Source: Isoetes taiwanensis (taxonomy: Eukaryota; Streptophyta; Lycopodiopsida; Isoetales; Isoetaceae). From it: DNA of 64,000 bases. The notes under the pieces were generated by a model that saw only the letters and a program-made list of their open reading frames with translations, had not been told where the DNA came from and did not search any database. This document shows positions 60,425 through 64,000 of this stretch, in pieces. Location: contig JAJEKV010000011.1 of NCBI GenBank assembly GCA_021234155.1, positions 20,538,677 to 20,602,676 of the forward strand, given 5' to 3'. Made by a program: the position numbers and the translations under genes. Numbering within the stretch: the stretch's first letter is position 1; every line of letters begins with the position of its first letter.

Positions 60425-63400
60425 CTAAAGGTCCAAATCAAAGTCTTCATCATGCTTTTTGCTTGATTCTGCTGTGCCAGATTCTACAGTCTGATCCTTT
60501 TCTTGTGCCTTACCCTTGTCTACTTTTGCAGTGTCTTCAGGAATGGTAGCTAGTGCCACTTCTTTCAGCTCTGCAAAAGTAGCTTCATCCTCTAAAGAGC
60601 TAGTGAATGGAGGTCATCTCGAGGAAGAGGTCACTTTGGCAAAATCGGATGAGGATTTGGCCCCTAACTCTTGGTGCTCATCGGTAGGGTAGGCAAAGCT
60701 TGCAGTCTCATCTTGATGAATTGCACGACTTCTTTATCAATGTCCACTTTGCTACACAATTCGGCCCTTCCTAAGTGCACAAGCTATTGTTGTACCGAGC
60801 CGAGAAGGCATCAAGCACCCAATCTCACGGGCGTGAAAACATGTCTAGGAGATGGTTGATTAGCTTTTGAGGCTTCTGGTAGTGATTAACAATTCTACCT
60901 TGTGCACTAGGGTCCTGTAGCTTTTGAAGCACAGCTGGAAATTCCAACACATTAGAAAAATTCGGCATGCTTCTGTGTTAAAATGCTCCATGGTGCGTTT
61001 TCCATCGAAACTCCAGTAAGCAACATGGAGGTATTCAACCTTACTCAGCAATCTCGCCCCGCCCGCCATGGTAGTTTATATTTGTTTTGTACACAGAGAA
61101 ATTAGAGTGGTGTCACTAACGAAAAAAACAGAACAAGAAACAAACAAAGAGAACAAGTCAAAGGCAATTATATTCTGGAATAGAAAACTAAAACAAAAAG
61201 AAGAAACAAGCCCAACGTATTCCGCATCATAAAGTACTCACCAAACCAAATTCTCATAACCAGCTTGCCTTTGGGGATCCGAAGTGAGTTTTAAGCGTGG
61301 ACTCCACAAGGCCGATTGCATGCTCGAGTGAAACCGACAAGGCGCCCGGTGCTTGGCCGTTGTGACTTGTTTGATCTCCGTCGGCGGCGTTAAACTCGAA
61401 AATTTAAAAAGGTCGGTCGTCAGAAACTACTTGGCCTCCTTTAGTTTAAAGCCATAAGGAAGGTCCGCAATCACCAGTGTGAAATCTTGTGGCTTTACTG
61501 TCCCAACCAAATTAGTGCAGTCCCCGTGAATGATGGAAAATAAATTATTTTGGTCAAATAAATTAAACTTTTCATAATCAGAAGGCTCCACATCTAGAGT
61601 TCTCCTCTCTGCCAGTGTTCTTTCTTCTCGTGCCAGTCTGACGAGGTGCATAAAACCTTCTGGCAGGTCCTTATTTTTCTTCTTGTTCTGCAAACAAAGG
61701 GGAGATTGAGACAGAGACAAGTAAAGTATGACGTGTTTAGTCAGCGTACCCATCCTTCAAAATTTGGTGCGTACTGAAGCATACGCTCGTCGGATGTAGC
61801 TATGGGATAAAGCTCCTTGCACCTCTCCCACGTCTCCACGTTGAGTTGCTCCATCAGACATGTCTGGCAGGTGATAACATTTTTTTGGCTAGAAAGAAAA
61901 ACACAACCTTTTTAGCAGTTGAAAAGAGAAAACGCGAAGTAAACTATCTTCCTGCCACCTAAAGTTATTCTAGAATACAAGCGCTGCAATCAATATTTTT
62001 CTTGTTGCGTAAGTATTCCAGAATACACTTTAATTGCAAAGAAGAAGCGAAAGTGTATTCTGGAATACACTTCTACAAACAACAAGTTAGAGTGTGTATT
62101 CGAATCACGTTTTTATTTGACTCAAAGGAGTAAAAGTGTATTCGGAATACACTTTTACACTACAAGAAGAGAGAACGTGTGATTCGGAATACACTTTTCG
62201 TTCCATCGAGGGTGCGAAAGCATTTCGTGAGCACTAAATTGTCATTATCCGACAGAATTCTACAAGTGAAAAGGTAGCAATGATTGTATGCTTACTTGTG
62301 CAACTCCTTCGACATTTCTTCGAGTGTGAACTCCTTGTCCACCACCTTTTGCAGAAGCTGTTCTACTAATTCTGTGTCAGTGAACCCCTGCATCTCCCTC
62401 CAGACAGTGATGGTCATTTCTTTCTTTGGGACGTCGCTGCCTTTCTTCTTCTCCGACACCTTTCCCTTACTTTTTAGCTCACCGCGCTCAAACATATTAA
62501 ATATTTCGTTCTGAAGCTCCCAGATCTGCAAACAAATTAAAAAACTTAGAAGCTAGTTGCACACTAAATCTTATTCTGGAATACGCTTGTAACCTTACCC
62601 GGCCATCCCTGAACGCTAGCTGAAACCAATTGTCATGACCAATGAGTGATGCCCGTTTGTTCGCCTCGTCGTATTTTAGGCAACACTCAATGGCACAAGC
62701 TTCTTTAAGTTCAAGGGAGTACTGTGGCTTTTTGAGATCCTCTCCATATTTTTCCTTGAAGATAACATATTCTCTGTGCATGAATCTGATTTTGTCGACA
62801 AAGCTCATTTTTAACTTGTACTCGTTGTCAGCGTTGTGAGTGTTGGCAACGATTTTGGCTTCCTCGTCGGTCAAAACCACATGAGAGACACGGGAGAAAC
62901 GGACAAATACCTAGGATTCTTTTTTTTCCTTGTATAATTGCCTCCTTGCCTTAAAGCTGTGGTTCCCACCCAAAACATAATGCGTATATGTGTCCGCATT
63001 TTCTCTATCGTACTCTGCAGGAGTTGTGCACTGCTCTCTATCAACAAGAACAACAATTGGAGCTACATGTGCATTGGGATTGCTCCGGATTCTGTCCTTG
63101 AGGTTCCTTAGGTGGTCTGCATATATCTTTCGAACCTGCAGTGGTCGTTCTCCAGCTTCATTTTTTGGAGGAAGCTTCATAGCTGTGACCGGCAAATAAA
63201 TGACACCTTGCACAAATTTGTGCAGGTTTATCTCTTCCATTTTCTCTGCTGTTTTATCAACTTTTTTTTCTTTGATGGCAACGCCAGGTGCTTTGCCTTT
63301 CCCCTTCTTCTTCTTGTGTGCATCCTCGGGGGAGCATCTTACGTTTCAATGATAGCCGTTTTCTTTTCTTAGGCTCTTTAGCAGCTCTGGTTTGCCTCTG

Positions 63401-63547
63401 CTTCTTCTTTGCTGGTGGTGGAGGTGGCTGCTCTTCCCGAACTGATGAACTCACGGATGGGCTCGCGAGACCGTGATGGACTTCCCGATAAATTCCCTTG
63501 ATCTTCCTCTTCCCCTTGTTCGACTTCGTTGTAGGGAAGTCCTGCAT
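60425..63547 (-). pseudogene. ParB-like domain fused to a beta-class DNA amino-methyltransferase
   Basis: Minus strand. Exons 63547-62599, 62525-62296, 61888-61750 and 61687-61427 join at GT-AG borders with consistent phases. Exon 1 has a Lys/Arg-rich N terminus (likely nuclear signal), then a ParB/sulfiredoxin-like domain: GVIYLPVTAMKLPP, RPLQVRKIYADHL, APIVVLVDRE, YVLGGNHSFKARRQL. A helical linker and a CxxC exon (VITCQTCLMEQ) follow. Exon 4 has IIHGDCTNL and motif IV, VIADLPYGF. Beyond a stop at 61427: YKTNINYHGG, RLLSKVEYLHVAYWSFDGKR, IVNHYQKPQKLI, DWVLDAFS (motif I, with the GTT part shifted), VDIDKEVVQFIKMRL and an acidic end (DEDFDLDL, stop at 60425-60427). Motif IV before motif I defines the beta class of N4/N6 methyltransferases. 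Lesions: frameshift in a C run near 63,330, TAG at 62908-62910, stop 61427, frameshifts near 61,050 and 60,965, TGA near 60,825, frameshift in motif I. Known family use: methylating cytosine N4 or adenine N6; which one is unknown. Confidence 0.85.
61968..62205. repeat. Intronic TATTC/GAATA palindrome array in the methyltransferase gene
   Basis: Within the 62295-61889 intron six self-complementary words occur at ~40-bp spacing: TATTCTAGAATACAAGC, AGTATTCCAGAATACACTTT, GTGTATTCTGGAATACACTT, GTGTATTCGAATCAC, GTGTATTCGGAATACACTTT, GTGATTCGGAATACACTTTT. The same core is in the 62598-62526 intron (TATTCTGGAATACGC, near 62,572) and in the region between exons near 61,170 (TATTCTGGAATA). None was seen in the exons. 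Confidence 0.8.
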
Positions 63548-64000
63548 CGTTATTAGCTTGAGCGTAATTAATGATGGCGAGGCGACCTCTTGTTCACGTG
63601 GTGAGAAACATACTTATAAAGAGGATGTGGATTTACCTTCCTGAAGTCTAAGGTAGGATTCATCAACATGAATAAAGCCTTGAGATGTCGAAAAAGACAA
63701 TCTCCCTCCCTTACCGGTCTGCCTTGACTACCTCACTCCGCGGACGAGGATGGTGCCCATGCGGACAAATTCCTGTCATCGTACCTTTTGGTTCCAGGGC
63801 TCCAAACGGACATGTAGAAAAGTCGAGTCTTTGTACTTTCCGGAAGTACCCTTGTAAAAAACCATTGAGTTTGGAAGTTTTTAGTAAATAGAAGGCGATC
63901 CGACTCCTCAACCCTTCTCTGTGGGTCTGCGGTTTTCACGATTTTAATAGGCTTCTTCCATTGTTTCTTCTTTGCCGTCGTATGCAGGCAAATTGTGTGT
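63548..64000 (-). other. Upstream of the ParB-methyltransferase gene; possible further 5' exon
   Basis: The minus strand has an open, protein-like stretch (63,720-63,635) reading GDCLFRHLKALFMLMNPTL in one frame or GRLSFSTSQGFIHVDESYLR in another, ending at a donor-like AAG|GTAAATCC near 63,637. A further piece (63,939-63,733) is open. Neither has a motif I know. They may be 5' exons of the gene or the edge of another element cut by the window. Confidence 0.3.

Noticed and set aside
60671-60859. A plus-strand 62-codon frame near 60.7 kb
   Set aside because: It lies antisense to the methyltransferase motif-I region and is only its shadow.

Overview
The window looks like nuclear DNA of a land plant, probably a non-seed plant (fern, lycophyte or bryophyte) with a large, repeat-rich genome. 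The plant call rests on a fragment of plastid-type diaminopimelate decarboxylase and on a 13-exon ROOT UVB SENSITIVE (RUS/DUF647) gene, both with GT-AG introns. The non-seed-plant guess is inference, from the mix of chromoviruses, DUF7869-type and Helitron relics and a ParB-methyltransferase gene. Almost nothing is intact: nearly every recognisable gene carries stops or frameshifts. Either this is old decayed DNA, or the assembly has uncorrected indels.

Layout. 0-3.8 kb: AT-rich spacer with one LINE-tail fragment. 3.9-12.4 kb: a decayed multi-exon minus-strand gene ending in an FCP1/NIF-like HAD domain, with arrays of CACGC..GCGTG palindromes in its introns and flanks and two copies of a TATA/5' segment. 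12.8-15.6 kb: a decayed DUF7869-type element; a second, shorter copy lies at 47.5-48.3 kb. 15.6-20.9 kb: no gene seen. 20.9-21.7 kb: lysA pseudogene. 22.5-25.1 kb: about 3.8 tandem copies of a ~675-bp unit. 26.9-32.9 kb: a minus-strand Ty3/gypsy element with both LTRs, holding a hAT transposase and a LINE fragment. 33.0-33.4 kb: a 5'-truncated LINE with target-site duplication. 33.7-38.8 kb: a plus-strand chromovirus relic with a MITE-like insertion. 39.7-40.7 kb: tandem repeats and a possible SINE. 41.6-44.8 kb: the RUS-family gene. 45-51 kb: repeats and DUF7869/DUF8039-like transposon remnants. 52.9-53.5 kb: Helitron fragment. 54-60 kb: spacer with direct repeats and palindromic words. 60.4-63.5 kb: a minus-strand gene joining a ParB-like domain to a beta-class amino-methyltransferase.

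The two most interesting items are the ParB-methyltransferase gene, an architecture best known from phages and bacteria but here with correctly phased spliceosomal introns, and the recurring arrays of short self-complementary words. Each array has its own word (CACGC/GCGTG; TATTC/GAATA; CACC/GGTGG; CTCGACT/AGTCGAG; GCGAAT/ATTCGC). In the two best-resolved genes they lie in introns and flanks rather than exons.
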